From: Chryseobacterium indologenes
Lineage (GTDB): Bacteria > Bacteroidota > Bacteroidia > Flavobacteriales > Weeksellaceae
Assembly (NCBI RefSeq): GCF_018362995.1
Contig: NZ_CP074372.1
Coordinates: forward strand, 3,038,001-3,102,000
Reading direction: 5' to 3'
Length of the DNA: 64,000 nt
Part shown: positions 8,539 through 16,905 of the stretch, piece by piece
Position numbering within the stretch: position 1 is the first letter of the stretch
How the letters are laid out: each line of letters begins with the position of its first letter
Program-made: the position numbers and the translations under genes
Notes under the pieces: generated by a model
Database searches by the model: none
Told to the model about the DNA's origin: nothing
What the model saw: only the letters and a program-made list of their open reading frames with translations

Positions 8539-11208
8539 ATGAATTTTAAAGACCCTTTAAAAAGGATGGACGATTTTGATAAGATAAGTCGCGAAATATG
8601 GGCAGACATGAAAGGAGAAAAAGTCGCTACCAATTCCATAGAACCTTTTTTTACCAACCTGTGGGTGGACGAGGGAAAGCTTTTCAGATTGCTTTCTTCT
8701 TCCACAGATTTCAATACTTATCTGTTTGATGCCAAGAAAAACTTTATAGATTATTCGCAGGAGGTAGAAAAAGTAAACCTGAAAGAAATACCTCCTGAAA
8801 AAATTGACAATGTAAGAGTAAAGACCAAAATGGTTGAAAAACTGATCATCCAGGAACCTAAAATAGATCCGAAACAATTTCAAAACACTTTTTTAGAACG
8901 TATTGACAGAAAGGTATGGGTCAATGTGAGCCCCGGTTATATTGATCCTAAAAATTATACCCATCATACGGAAATAGGAATCAGAGAGAGAAAAATTGAC
9001 TGTACCATCAATATTCCTTATCGTGAATATTACAGGGAAGCCACACAGACTGTGCTCAATGAAGTAGAAACCAGCTTAACCTATTCTTCAAAATCTCCTG
9101 ATGCCATAAAAATCTGCCTCAGTGATGTGGAAGACTATATGGATGTAATCACGTATCTTTTCCCTTATCACCGGGAAATGGCTCAGGTGGGTATCATTGC
9201 TCATTTTGAAGAGGCAGGAAGCAACCTTACCACAATTGACGATCTGATATTCTTCTATAATCAGCTTCCCAATTTTGCCCTGACAGGGGTAGATTACAAA
9301 GGTAAAGCAAAGAAACTTTCAGATGAGATGTTATGGAATCACTTTTTACAGTTTCTAAATTTTGATTCCCAATTGCTTCGTGATATAGATTCAGTAGGCA
9401 AAGCGGCGGCTTTGGCAGTAGAACCTTTCAGAGATAAAAGCCGATATGCCATTCGTATTCTTACTGCTATTTCCGGAGAGTTCGTTTATAAAAAAATTAA
9501 AAATGATCCCAAACTCATCCTTCATATTTATCATTCTTTAGATGGGGAAAGTGTATACATGGGAAAAGGTATCATTTCAGATACTCATCAGGCCGCTCCC
9601 GGGCAAATGTTTGAAAATAAAGAGCTTTTTGTCATTTATGTAACGGCTTTTATGCAGGCTCAGCACGCAATGGATGACGCTCATCAGCCACTGCTGAGAG
9701 GTTCTCTTTTTGCGTTTGGTGTGAGCAGAGATTCTGATACAATAGAAAGACACTGTGAGCTAACAGGATATTTTATGGAAGGAGATGTTGATAATATCGT
9801 AACGCTGATCAATACCGTAAAAGTCTTTAATCTGAAAAACAAGGAAATAGAAGCTGAAAATGAGATTGAAAACGGAGAATTTAGACCTCTGGACATGTTG
9901 CATCTTAAAGTTTATGAAAAGGCAAAACTTCCTTCCGGCAAAATTCAAACTATTGAAACGGACACGGAAGTTCCGGCATTATTTCTTTATCACATCGCGC
10001 AAAAGAAAGCAGTGGAGGATGCATTGAGATGTTTACGTGTTGCCGCTGATCTCATGATAATATCAGCCAGTCTTGCAACCATAGAATCTGGAGTTTCGGG
10101 ATTACCTCTATATGTAGCGTATGCTGATATCGGGATTGCTCTTTCAGATTTTTATATAGAAACTCAACTTAGAGATGAGCTTAAAATGACCCCAAAGGGA
10201 GAAAAGCTTTTAGAATTATGGGATAATATTTATATGGTTCAGGGCACGACAAGTGCCATGGCGAGCATGCTGCCTAAGGCAGAAAAAGCACTGGATGCCA
10301 CCGTAGAAGTATTATACACTTCCAGATATCCGCGTCAACAGGAAAGCATACAAAAGTTAATCAAAAATACATTATATTCGTTTCCTTTAAGGAATTATTC
10401 TAAAAATGGATTAAAAGTTCTTTCAAAGGCCAGTGTTGAAAAGGCTATCACACATTCTTCTGATTTTGAGAAGCTGAGAGTGCTTTTTGTAGAGAATGCG
10501 GCGAAGGAGATTGGTGTACTTCATAAAGGGAAATTATTTTTCCAGGGAAAGTCTCCTACAATGACAAATACCTTTTTAGATTATATCTACAGAAAAGCAG
10601 GAGGAAATGTAGCTAAGCTTGAAGAAGAGTTTAGCAGGCTTACAGGAATGGCAGAAAACCTTCCCATTTCTAACAAAATTATAACTGTAGAAAAGTTCGA
10701 GTCAGGATTAAAGGCACTTCAAGAGTCTAATATTACAGCTGAAAATGCAATAGACTTCTTTAATGAAGCAAGAATTTATTTTAATCATAAAATAGCATTA
10801 AATGAGGAGGGTAAAAAAATTGTTGTGCAAATAGCAAGTCATAATTGTGTAGAAGTGGTAAAAGTAGTAGAAGAATTTTTTAGAACTGGAAATATTCATA
10901 CTGCTGCTGTTTCTGAAGCTCAAGACTATTTGGTAGATCTTAGTTTATGGTTTCAAAATAATTATGGAATTAAGAGAGGTCTTGAACATATTGACAATGT
11001 TGGGGTCTTACATACAAGGATGATTAATAATGAAAGAGGAATTCTTCTTTGTATAAGGGGAGGTAGAAAACAACATCATGTCATAAATGTTATTAAAAAA
11101 AGTGATAGTAAAATTGCAACCTTTATTGATTTACAGACTATCGAAGGGAAAATAAATCTTAAAAAAGGAGAAGAATTCATCAAATTTAAATATATGAAAA
11201 CAAATTAA
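8539..11208 (+). CDS. Polymorphic toxin with C-terminal papain-like (Tox-PL) domain
   Basis: An 889-residue protein whose N-terminal 700 residues I do not recognise. There is no signal peptide and no PAAR, VgrG or Rhs repeat. A hydrophobic helical stretch at roughly 495-545 could be a membrane-crossing or packing segment. The last 130 residues fit the papain-like toxin fold: Cys770 in SHNCVEVVKVVEEFFRTG, His847 in RKQHHVINVIKK and Asp864 in FIDLQ, the order and spacing of a Cys-His-Asp protease or deamidase triad. An Imm35/YrhB-type immunity gene follows 14 bases downstream, the usual polymorphic-toxin layout. The 3' end of the gene is visibly more AT-rich than the rest, as expected for an exchanged toxin tip. 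The secretion route is unknown. Toxin call good; protease versus glutamine deamidase undecided. Confidence 0.78.
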   Translation: MNFKDPLKRMDDFDKISREIWADMKGEKVATNSIEPFFTNLWVDEGKLFRLLSSSTDFNTYLFDAKKNFIDYSQEVEKVNLKEIPPEKIDNVRVKTKMVEKLIIQEPKIDPKQFQNTFLERIDRKVWVNVSPGYIDPKNYTHHTEIGIRERKIDCTINIPYREYYREATQTVLNEVETSLTYSSKSPDAIKICLSDVEDYMDVITYLFPYHREMAQVGIIAHFEEAGSNLTTIDDLIFFYNQLPNFALTGVDYKGKAKKLSDEMLWNHFLQFLNFDSQLLRDIDSVGKAAALAVEPFRDKSRYAIRILTAISGEFVYKKIKNDPKLILHIYHSLDGESVYMGKGIISDTHQAAPGQMFENKELFVIYVTAFMQAQHAMDDAHQPLLRGSLFAFGVSRDSDTIERHCELTGYFMEGDVDNIVTLINTVKVFNLKNKEIEAENEIENGEFRPLDMLHLKVYEKAKLPSGKIQTIETDTEVPALFLYHIAQKKAVEDALRCLRVAADLMIISASLATIESGVSGLPLYVAYADIGIALSDFYIETQLRDELKMTPKGEKLLELWDNIYMVQGTTSAMASMLPKAEKALDATVEVLYTSRYPRQQESIQKLIKNTLYSFPLRNYSKNGLKVLSKASVEKAITHSSDFEKLRVLFVENAAKEIGVLHKGKLFFQGKSPTMTNTFLDYIYRKAGGNVAKLEEEFSRLTGMAENLPISNKIITVEKFESGLKALQESNITAENAIDFFNEARIYFNHKIALNEEGKKIVVQIASHNCVEVVKVVEEFFRTGNIHTAAVSEAQDYLVDLSLWFQNNYGIKRGLEHIDNVGVLHTRMINNERGILLCIRGGRKQHHVINVIKKSDSKIATFIDLQTIEGKINLKKGEEFIKFKYMKTN

Positions 11209-11222
11209 AAATTAATAAAGTA

Positions 11223-11546
11223 ATGTTAACAGAACAACAAGTTATAGAAATCGCAAAAAATTACGTAAAAGAAAGAAAAGAAAAGAGTGGATTAGACCTT
11301 GTCATTTTAGATAACGAAGCAATAAAAAAGCCTTATGGTATTATATTTTTCTACAATACAAAAAAATATAATGATACTAGAAATGATGATGATAATACTT
11401 TACTTGGGAATGCTCCTTTCTTGGTAGAAAACAAAACAGGAAATATTGTAGTATTTGGAACCAGTAAGTCTGAAGAATATTACATACAAGAATATGAAGC
11501 AGGAAGATTTACTAACACATTAGGATTTAACAGTAGCCTGGAATAA
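11223..11546 (+). CDS. Immunity protein, Imm35/YrhB family
   Basis: A 107-residue cytoplasmic protein with the YrhB-like core GNAPFLVENKTGNIVVFGT (residues 60-78) followed by YYIQEYEAG, the pattern of E. coli YrhB and Pfam Imm35. It lies 14 bases after the toxin stop and has its own strong terminator. By context it protects the cell from the papain-like toxin, probably by covering the active site; the mode is inference. Two damaged relatives follow downstream. Base composition is as AT-rich as the toxin tip, so toxin end and immunity gene probably travelled together. Confidence 0.85.
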   Translation: MLTEQQVIEIAKNYVKERKEKSGLDLVILDNEAIKKPYGIIFFYNTKKYNDTRNDDDNTLLGNAPFLVENKTGNIVVFGTSKSEEYYIQEYEAGRFTNTLGFNSSLE

Positions 11547-11552
11547 TTAATT

Positions 11553-11580
11553 AACCACCTTCGGGTGGTTTTCGTATTTT
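11553..11580 (+). terminator. Intrinsic terminator with UUCG tetraloop
   Basis: Stem ACCACC/GGTGGT closed by a C(UUCG)G tetraloop, then a T-rich tail. It ends the toxin-immunity transcript. A near copy follows the third immunity gene at 12301. Confidence 0.85.
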
Positions 11581-11649
11581 TAACAAATAGATTATTATTG
11601 CTAGATAAATAAGAGAAGAGTCTATTGATAAGTCATATAATAAATTAAT

Positions 11650-11958
11650 ATGTTAACAGACAACAAAATGCTAGAAATAGCCAATAAGTATATAAAGCAA
11701 ATAGGGCAAAGAATAAATATTGAACTTGAAATTCCTCACTAATTCATTAAGAAAAGCTATGGCAATGTTTATGATTATGTTGCGAAGGACTCTACAAAAC
11801 ATCGCTTAGCAGGCAATGGCCCATTCCTCGTAAGAAATGACACCGGTATAGTCATTCAGTTTGGAACATCTGACGATGTAGAGTATTATTTAAATGGATA
11901 TGAAAATGGCACATGGAAACCTAGCATTCATGGAGTTTGGGATCCTAACCAGAATTAA
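11650..11958 (+). pseudogene. Imm35-type immunity pseudogene with in-frame stop
   Basis: A 102-codon reading frame starting MLTDNKMLEIANKYIK and containing the family core GNGPFLVRNDTGIVIQFGT and VEYYLNGYENG. It is interrupted by one TAA at codon 31 (11740-11742), the only lesion seen; CAA or GAA there would restore it. The part after the stop has no good start of its own. Sequence differs clearly from the intact copy upstream, so it may once have matched a different toxin tip. It is either an orphan immunity gene lost by one mutation or a site of readthrough. Confidence 0.8.
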
Positions 11959-11994
11959 TATCAAACTCACTCTTGTATTAAAATAAAAACCTAC

Positions 11995-12296
11995 ATGTTG
12001 ACGGAGCAAAAAGCAGAAAATATGTAAAAGAAAAGAGTGGATTGGATCTTGTTATTTTAGATACGAAGCAATTAAAAAATCCTATGGATTCATATTCTTT
12101 TACAACACAAAAAAAATTTAATCATACAAGGGATTTTAATGATAATACTCTTGTGGGCAATTCTCCTTTTTTAGTTGAAAATAAAACTGGAAATATAGTT
12201 GTATTTGGGACGAATCAGTCTACAGCACATTATATTCAGGAATATGAAGCCGGAAGATTGTCCAATACGCAAGGTTTGAATAGTAGTTTAAAATAA
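11995..12296 (+). pseudogene. Imm35-type immunity pseudogene with several indels
   Basis: A damaged close relative of the intact immunity gene at 11223. It opens MLTEQK, then has lost bases in the first helix so the frame meets TAA at codon 11. A one-base loss follows near 12062 (GATAAC reduced to GATAC), corrected about 55 bases later by an extra A in an A8 run. The rest is in frame and conserved through GNSPFLVENKTGNIVVFGT to the end. The ORF from the TTG at 12042 is therefore not an intact gene: about 20 residues of it are out of the ancestral frame. It retains the immunity-type terminator. Confidence 0.82.
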
Positions 12297-12300
12297 TTCA

Positions 12301-12326
12301 CAGCCATCTTCGGGTGGCTATTTTTA
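12301..12326 (+). terminator. Intrinsic terminator with UUCG tetraloop
   Basis: Stem AGCCATC/GGTGGCT (one T-G wobble) with a C(UUCG)G loop and a TATTTTTA tail. It resembles the terminator after the first immunity gene and marks the end of the third immunity unit. Confidence 0.8.
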
Positions 12327-12488
12327 TAGATGAACAGCCTCAATTTCATACTCAAAACAGTCTGAAAAATTCACTTATTGACAATTCGTCATTCATTTTC
12401 TCCCACTTTCTTTATTATATTTCTGAAATTGAACTTTTTAATAGATGATATCAAAATAAAACATATATTATAAACCGACAAATTTTAG

Positions 12489-12496
12489 TAAATTTG
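12489..12496 (+). promoter_or_regulatory. Predicted ileS promoter -7 box
   Basis: TAAATTTG matches the Bacteroidetes consensus TAnnTTTG and lies 36 bases before the ileS start. A -33 TTG at the right distance is not obvious. Confidence 0.55.
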
Positions 12497-12532
12497 CAGA
12501 CTTAATTAATCAACGATATTGAGATATTTACA

Positions 12533-15500
12533 ATGAGCCAATTTAAAGAATACAAAAACCTCAACCTTATTGACGTAGCAGAGAATGTAGCGGAATTTTG
12601 GAAACAAAATAAAACTTTCAATAAGAGTGTTGAGATTCGTCAGGGAAATCCTGAGTTTGTTTTTTATGAAGGTCCGCCTTCAGCAAACGGTATGCCTGGA
12701 ATTCACCACGTAATGGCAAGAGCATTGAAAGATATTTTCTGCCGTTACCAGACTCAAAACGGGAAGCAGGTTTTCCGTAAAGCGGGCTGGGATACGCATG
12801 GCCTTCCTGTGGAACTGGGTGTAGAAAAAGAATTAGGAATTACTAAAGAAGATATTGGCAAAAAAATCTCTATTGAAGACTACAACAAAGCTTGTCGTGA
12901 AGCAGTAATGCGTTATACCGATGTTTGGAATAACCTTACAGAAAAAATCGGATATTGGGTAGATCTTGATGATCCGTACATTACGTACAAGTCAAAATAT
13001 ATGGAAACCGTTTGGTGGTTGTTGAAGCAGTTGTACAGCAAAGACCTGTTGTACAAAGGGTATACTATCCAGCCTTACTCACCGAAAGCAGGAACAGGAC
13101 TTTCTTCTCACGAGCTGAATCAGCCCGGGACGTATCGTGATGTTTCAGATACAACGGTTGTTGCTCAGTTTAAAGTAAAGAAAGGCTCTTCAGCATTATT
13201 TAATGATGTTGACGGTGACGTTCATATCCTTGCATGGACGACAACTCCCTGGACATTGCCCTCCAACACTGCTCTTACCGTAGGTAGAGATATTGAATAT
13301 GTTGTAGTTAAAACTTTCAACCAATATACATTTGAACCCGTAACTGTTGTTTTATCAAGAGTTCTTTTACCTAAAGTTTTCGGTAAAAAATATACAGAAG
13401 GTACAGATGAGGATTTTGCTAACTATACTCCGGAAACTAAAGTAATTCCTTTCAGAGTTTTAAAAGAATTTACAGGAGAAAAACTTGTTGACACAAGATA
13501 TGAGCAATTAGTTCCTTGGTTTACACCAAACGATAATCCTGAGAATGCGTTCAGAGTAATCTTAGGAGATTTCGTAACCACTGAAGATGGTACAGGTGTA
13601 GTTCATACAGCACCTACTTTCGGTGCGGATGATGCGAGAGTTGCTAAAATGGCTCAACCTGAGATTCCGCCAATGTTGGTAAAGGATGAAAATGACAACC
13701 TTGTACCATTGGTAGATTTACAGGGTAGATTCATCAAAGGAGAAAATGTTCCTGAGGTATTCTCCGGAACCTATATCAAAAATGAATATTACGATGAAGG
13801 AACAGCTCCTGAGAAATCATGGGATGTGGAACTTGCGATCCTGTTGAAAACGGAAAACAAGGCTTTCAAAGTAGAAAAATATGTTCACTCCTATCCACAC
13901 TGCTGGAGAACGGACAAACCGGTATTGTATTATCCGTTGGATTCATGGTTTGTAAAAATGACTGCTGTAAAAGACAGACTGGTTAATCTGAACAAAGAAA
14001 TCAACTGGAAACCAAAAGCTACCGGAGAAGGACGTTTTGCCAACTGGCTGGAAAATGTAAACGACTGGAATCTTTCCCGTTCAAGATATTGGGGTATTCC
14101 GTTGCCAATCTGGAGAACAGATGATCTGAAAGAAGAAAAAATCATCGGTTCTGTAGAAGAATTATACAACGAAATTGAGAAATCAATTGCAGCCGGACTG
14201 ATGACTGAGAACCCGTTCAAAGGGTTTATCATCGGAAATATGTCTGAGTCTAACTATGAGCTTGTGGATCTTCACAAAAACGTAGTTGACAAAGTAATAT
14301 TGGTTTCTGATTCAGGAAAGGCAATGAAGCGTGAAAGCGATCTGATTGACGTTTGGTTCGATTCAGGGTCTATGCCTTATGCTCAATTGCATTATCCTTT
14401 TGAAAATAAAGAATTAATCGACAACAATAAAGCATTCCCTGCTGATTTCATCGCAGAAGGTGTTGACCAGACTCGTGGATGGTTCTATACGCTTCATGCG
14501 ATCGGAACAGCTGTTTTTGATTCTGTTGCTTATAAAAATGTAATGAGTAACGGTCTTGTTCTGGATAAGAACGGACAGAAAATGTCAAAACGTTTAGGAA
14601 ATGCAGTAGATCCGTTCGAAACTCTTTCTGTGTACGGACCGGATGCTACCCGTTGGTATATGATCTCTAATGCAAACCCTTGGGAAAACCTGAAGTTTGA
14701 CATTGAAGGAATTGACGAAGTAAGAAGAAAGTTCTTCGGAACACTTTATAATACCTATTCATTCTTTGCTTTATACGCGAATGTGGATGGCTTCAACTAT
14801 TCAGAAAAAGAAGTGGAAAACCGTCCTGAAATTGACAGGTGGGTTCTTTCTGAACTGAATCTTCTGATCAAAGAAGTAAAAGCTTTCTATGAAGATTATG
14901 AGCCAACAAGAGTAGCAAGAGCGATCAGCACTTTTGTAAACGATAACCTGAGTAACTGGTATGTAAGATTATGCAGAAGACGTTTCTGGAAAGGAGATTA
15001 TTCTGATGACAAAATCTCTGCTTACCAGACTTTATATACATGTCTTGAAGTAGTTGCCAAGCTATCTGCTCCAATTGCTCCGTTTTTTATGGATCAGTTA
15101 TATCAGGATTTAAATAAAGTAACAGGTAAAGAAAACTGTGAATCTGTGCACTTAACAGACTTCCCGGTAGCTGATGAAAGCTTGATCGATCAGGATCTGG
15201 TTGAGAAAACTCATTTGGCTCAGAACATTACAAGTATGGTCTTCTCTTTAAGAAAGAAAGAAAATGTAAAAGTTCGTCAGCCATTACAAAAAGTATTGGT
15301 TCCTGTATTGGATTCTAAAACAGAAGAACAGATTCTTGCTGTGGCAGAACTGATCAAACAGGAAGTCAACGTAAAAGAATTACAGTTAATCAATGCTGAA
15401 GAAGCATCTCACTTAATTGTAAAACAGATAAAGCCTAACTTCAAAGCTCTTGGTCCGAAATTAGGAAAAGACATGAAGGTGGTAGGTGCCGAGATTAGCA

Positions 15501-15928
15501 ATCTTACTGCAGAACAGATTTCCAGTCTTGAAAAAGAAGGAAAAATAGACGTTCAGGGATATGAGATCACCATTGATGATGTAGAAATTTCTACAAAAGA
15601 TATCCCGGGATGGACAGTAACTTCTGATGGAAAAACAACTGTGGCATTAGATTTGACATTAACCGATGAGTTAAAATCTGAAGGAATCGCAAGAGAATTC
15701 ATCAACAGAATTCAAAACCTGCGAAAAGATAAAGACTTTGAACTGACAGACAGAATTTCAATCACATTAGAAGAAAGCTCTCCTTTCCTGAGTGATATCA
15801 AGAAAAATGAAGAATATATTTCTTCCGAAGTCTTGTCAAGTAAAATAGAAATTGTATCTTCACTTTCAAATTTTAACGAAATCGAAATAGATGAGGTTAA
15901 TTTTAAGATAAATGTTGAAAAAAATTAA
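12533..15928 (+). CDS. ileS: Isoleucine--tRNA ligase
   Basis: A 1131-residue class I aminoacyl-tRNA synthetase that charges tRNA-Ile and edits misactivated valine. The HIGH-type motif reads PSANGMPGIHHV (residues 49-60), WDTHGLPVE follows near 88-96, an editing domain lies around 200-430, and KMSKR is at 683-687, followed by the C-terminal anticodon-binding region. Length and the GMPGIHH form of the HIGH motif suggest the long, eukaryote-like IleRS class, which tends to be less sensitive to mupirocin; that last point is inference. It appears monocistronic or leads into the DksA-like gene 58 bases downstream. Confidence 0.97.
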   Translation: MSQFKEYKNLNLIDVAENVAEFWKQNKTFNKSVEIRQGNPEFVFYEGPPSANGMPGIHHVMARALKDIFCRYQTQNGKQVFRKAGWDTHGLPVELGVEKELGITKEDIGKKISIEDYNKACREAVMRYTDVWNNLTEKIGYWVDLDDPYITYKSKYMETVWWLLKQLYSKDLLYKGYTIQPYSPKAGTGLSSHELNQPGTYRDVSDTTVVAQFKVKKGSSALFNDVDGDVHILAWTTTPWTLPSNTALTVGRDIEYVVVKTFNQYTFEPVTVVLSRVLLPKVFGKKYTEGTDEDFANYTPETKVIPFRVLKEFTGEKLVDTRYEQLVPWFTPNDNPENAFRVILGDFVTTEDGTGVVHTAPTFGADDARVAKMAQPEIPPMLVKDENDNLVPLVDLQGRFIKGENVPEVFSGTYIKNEYYDEGTAPEKSWDVELAILLKTENKAFKVEKYVHSYPHCWRTDKPVLYYPLDSWFVKMTAVKDRLVNLNKEINWKPKATGEGRFANWLENVNDWNLSRSRYWGIPLPIWRTDDLKEEKIIGSVEELYNEIEKSIAAGLMTENPFKGFIIGNMSESNYELVDLHKNVVDKVILVSDSGKAMKRESDLIDVWFDSGSMPYAQLHYPFENKELIDNNKAFPADFIAEGVDQTRGWFYTLHAIGTAVFDSVAYKNVMSNGLVLDKNGQKMSKRLGNAVDPFETLSVYGPDATRWYMISNANPWENLKFDIEGIDEVRRKFFGTLYNTYSFFALYANVDGFNYSEKEVENRPEIDRWVLSELNLLIKEVKAFYEDYEPTRVARAISTFVNDNLSNWYVRLCRRRFWKGDYSDDKISAYQTLYTCLEVVAKLSAPIAPFFMDQLYQDLNKVTGKENCESVHLTDFPVADESLIDQDLVEKTHLAQNITSMVFSLRKKENVKVRQPLQKVLVPVLDSKTEEQILAVAELIKQEVNVKELQLINAEEASHLIVKQIKPNFKALGPKLGKDMKVVGAEISNLTAEQISSLEKEGKIDVQGYEITIDDVEISTKDIPGWTVTSDGKTTVALDLTLTDELKSEGIAREFINRIQNLRKDKDFELTDRISITLEESSPFLSDIKKNEEYISSEVLSSKIEIVSSLSNFNEIEIDEVNFKINVEKN

Positions 15929-15986
15929 CATGTAGTTATTATATTTCAAATTCCATTTCATAATTTTATTAAAAAAGAGAAAGAAT

Positions 15987-16367
15987 ATGTCAGACGAAAG
16001 AGTTAGATACAGCGATGCTGATTTACAGGAATTTAAAGCGATCATTAAAGAAAAAATAGAAAAGGCAGAAAAAGATCTTCAGCTTATCAGAGAAAGTTTT
16101 ATCAATGACCAGAATAATGGAACTGATGATACTTCTCCTACCTTCAAAGCTTTTGAGGAAGGAGCAGAAACCCTGAGCAAAGAGCAGAACTCTATTCTGG
16201 CAGGAAGACAGGAAAAATTCGTGCGTGACCTTAAAAATGCTTTGATCAGAATCGAAAATAAAACGTATGGTGTTTGCAGAGTTACAGGAAAACTGATTCC
16301 TAAGGAAAGACTTTTGGCCGTTCCTCATGCTACGCTGAGCATCGAAGCGAAAAATATGCAAAAATAA
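15987..16367 (+). CDS. TraR/DksA-family protein lacking the zinc cysteines
   Basis: A 126-residue DksA-like protein: a coiled-coil N-terminal part (about residues 10-90) and a C-terminal globular part YGVCRVTGKLIPKERLLAVP. Classical DksA carries a four-cysteine zinc finger; here only Cys97 remains and the other positions are Thr, Lys and Leu-type residues. This loss is common in Bacteroidetes homologues. The family binds the RNA polymerase secondary channel and tunes rRNA and stress promoters, with ppGpp in Proteobacteria. It lies between ileS and the lspA group. Confidence 0.88.
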   Translation: MSDERVRYSDADLQEFKAIIKEKIEKAEKDLQLIRESFINDQNNGTDDTSPTFKAFEEGAETLSKEQNSILAGRQEKFVRDLKNALIRIENKTYGVCRVTGKLIPKERLLAVPHATLSIEAKNMQK

Positions 16368-16447
16368 CCGCAAGGTTTGTAAAAAATAATATTGGGTTTA
16401 TAACGTATTTACGAATACTTTATAAACCTAATTTTTAATGTATACCC

Positions 16448-16693
16448 ATGAGCGAATTATTAATTTTAGGATTTATTATCGCAATAGTATTACTGTTTTT
16501 CAACAGAGAATGGATCAAAAACAGATTCTTTCCTGATCAGCAAAAAAACTATACTATTGATGACAAGTTCAATTCTGATAAACGTGACCGGGAGAAAGAG
16601 ATCGACAGACTTTTAAGCAAAATGGGTAAAAACGGAGTGAATGATCTGTCTGAGAAAGACAGAAAAAGACTTGACGAATTGTCCAAAATGTAA
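16448..16693 (+). CDS. Small membrane-anchored protein with charged tail
   Basis: An 81-residue protein with one N-terminal transmembrane helix (residues 3-20, LLILGFIIAIVLLFF) and a highly charged cytoplasmic tail. The tail (EKEIDRLLSKMGKNGVNDLSEKDRKRLDELSKM) matches the short C-terminal motif found on Bacteroidetes rhomboid-like proteins (DUF6576-like), usually about 35 residues. No enzymatic function can be inferred. It sits in a run of small genes ahead of lspA and may be co-transcribed with it. Confidence 0.7.
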   Translation: MSELLILGFIIAIVLLFFNREWIKNRFFPDQQKNYTIDDKFNSDKRDREKEIDRLLSKMGKNGVNDLSEKDRKRLDELSKM

Positions 16694-16710
16694 ATATTTA
16701 AATACAAGAA

Positions 16711-16905
16711 ATGGAATCTATTATAGTACATCCAAAAAATGCAATGGAGCTAAGTGCGCTGAAAAGTGTTCTGAAGGAAATGGGCATTAAATTTGAAAAA
16801 GCTCATGTTAAAAGTTCGTATAACGGACAGAAAATAGTCAAGAAAGCAAGCGATAATAAAAATGTAAAGCCGGCTGCAAAGCCTTCAAAACCTAAAGGGC
16901 AGTAA
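16711..16905 (+). CDS. Small conserved hypothetical protein (DUF2683-like)
   Basis: A 64-residue protein. The first half (MESIIVHPKNAMELSALKSV, then LKEMGIKFEK) resembles short Bacteroidetes proteins of the DUF2683 type, sometimes listed as antitoxin-like; the second half is a Lys/Pro/Ala-rich tail. No toxin partner is adjacent. Its TAA stop overlaps the lspA ATG as TAATG, so the two are translationally coupled. Function unknown. Confidence 0.65.
   Translation: MESIIVHPKNAMELSALKSVLKEMGIKFEKAHVKSSYNGQKIVKKASDNKNVKPAAKPSKPKGQ

Noticed and set aside
8524..8550. Nine-codon frame overlapping the toxin start
   Set aside because: Too short and without a recognisable leader pattern; treated as chance.
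12042..12296. Reading the 84-codon frame as an intact immunity gene
   Set aside because: It starts at a TTG inside the ancestral gene and its first 20 residues come from a shifted frame; it is part of a pseudogene.
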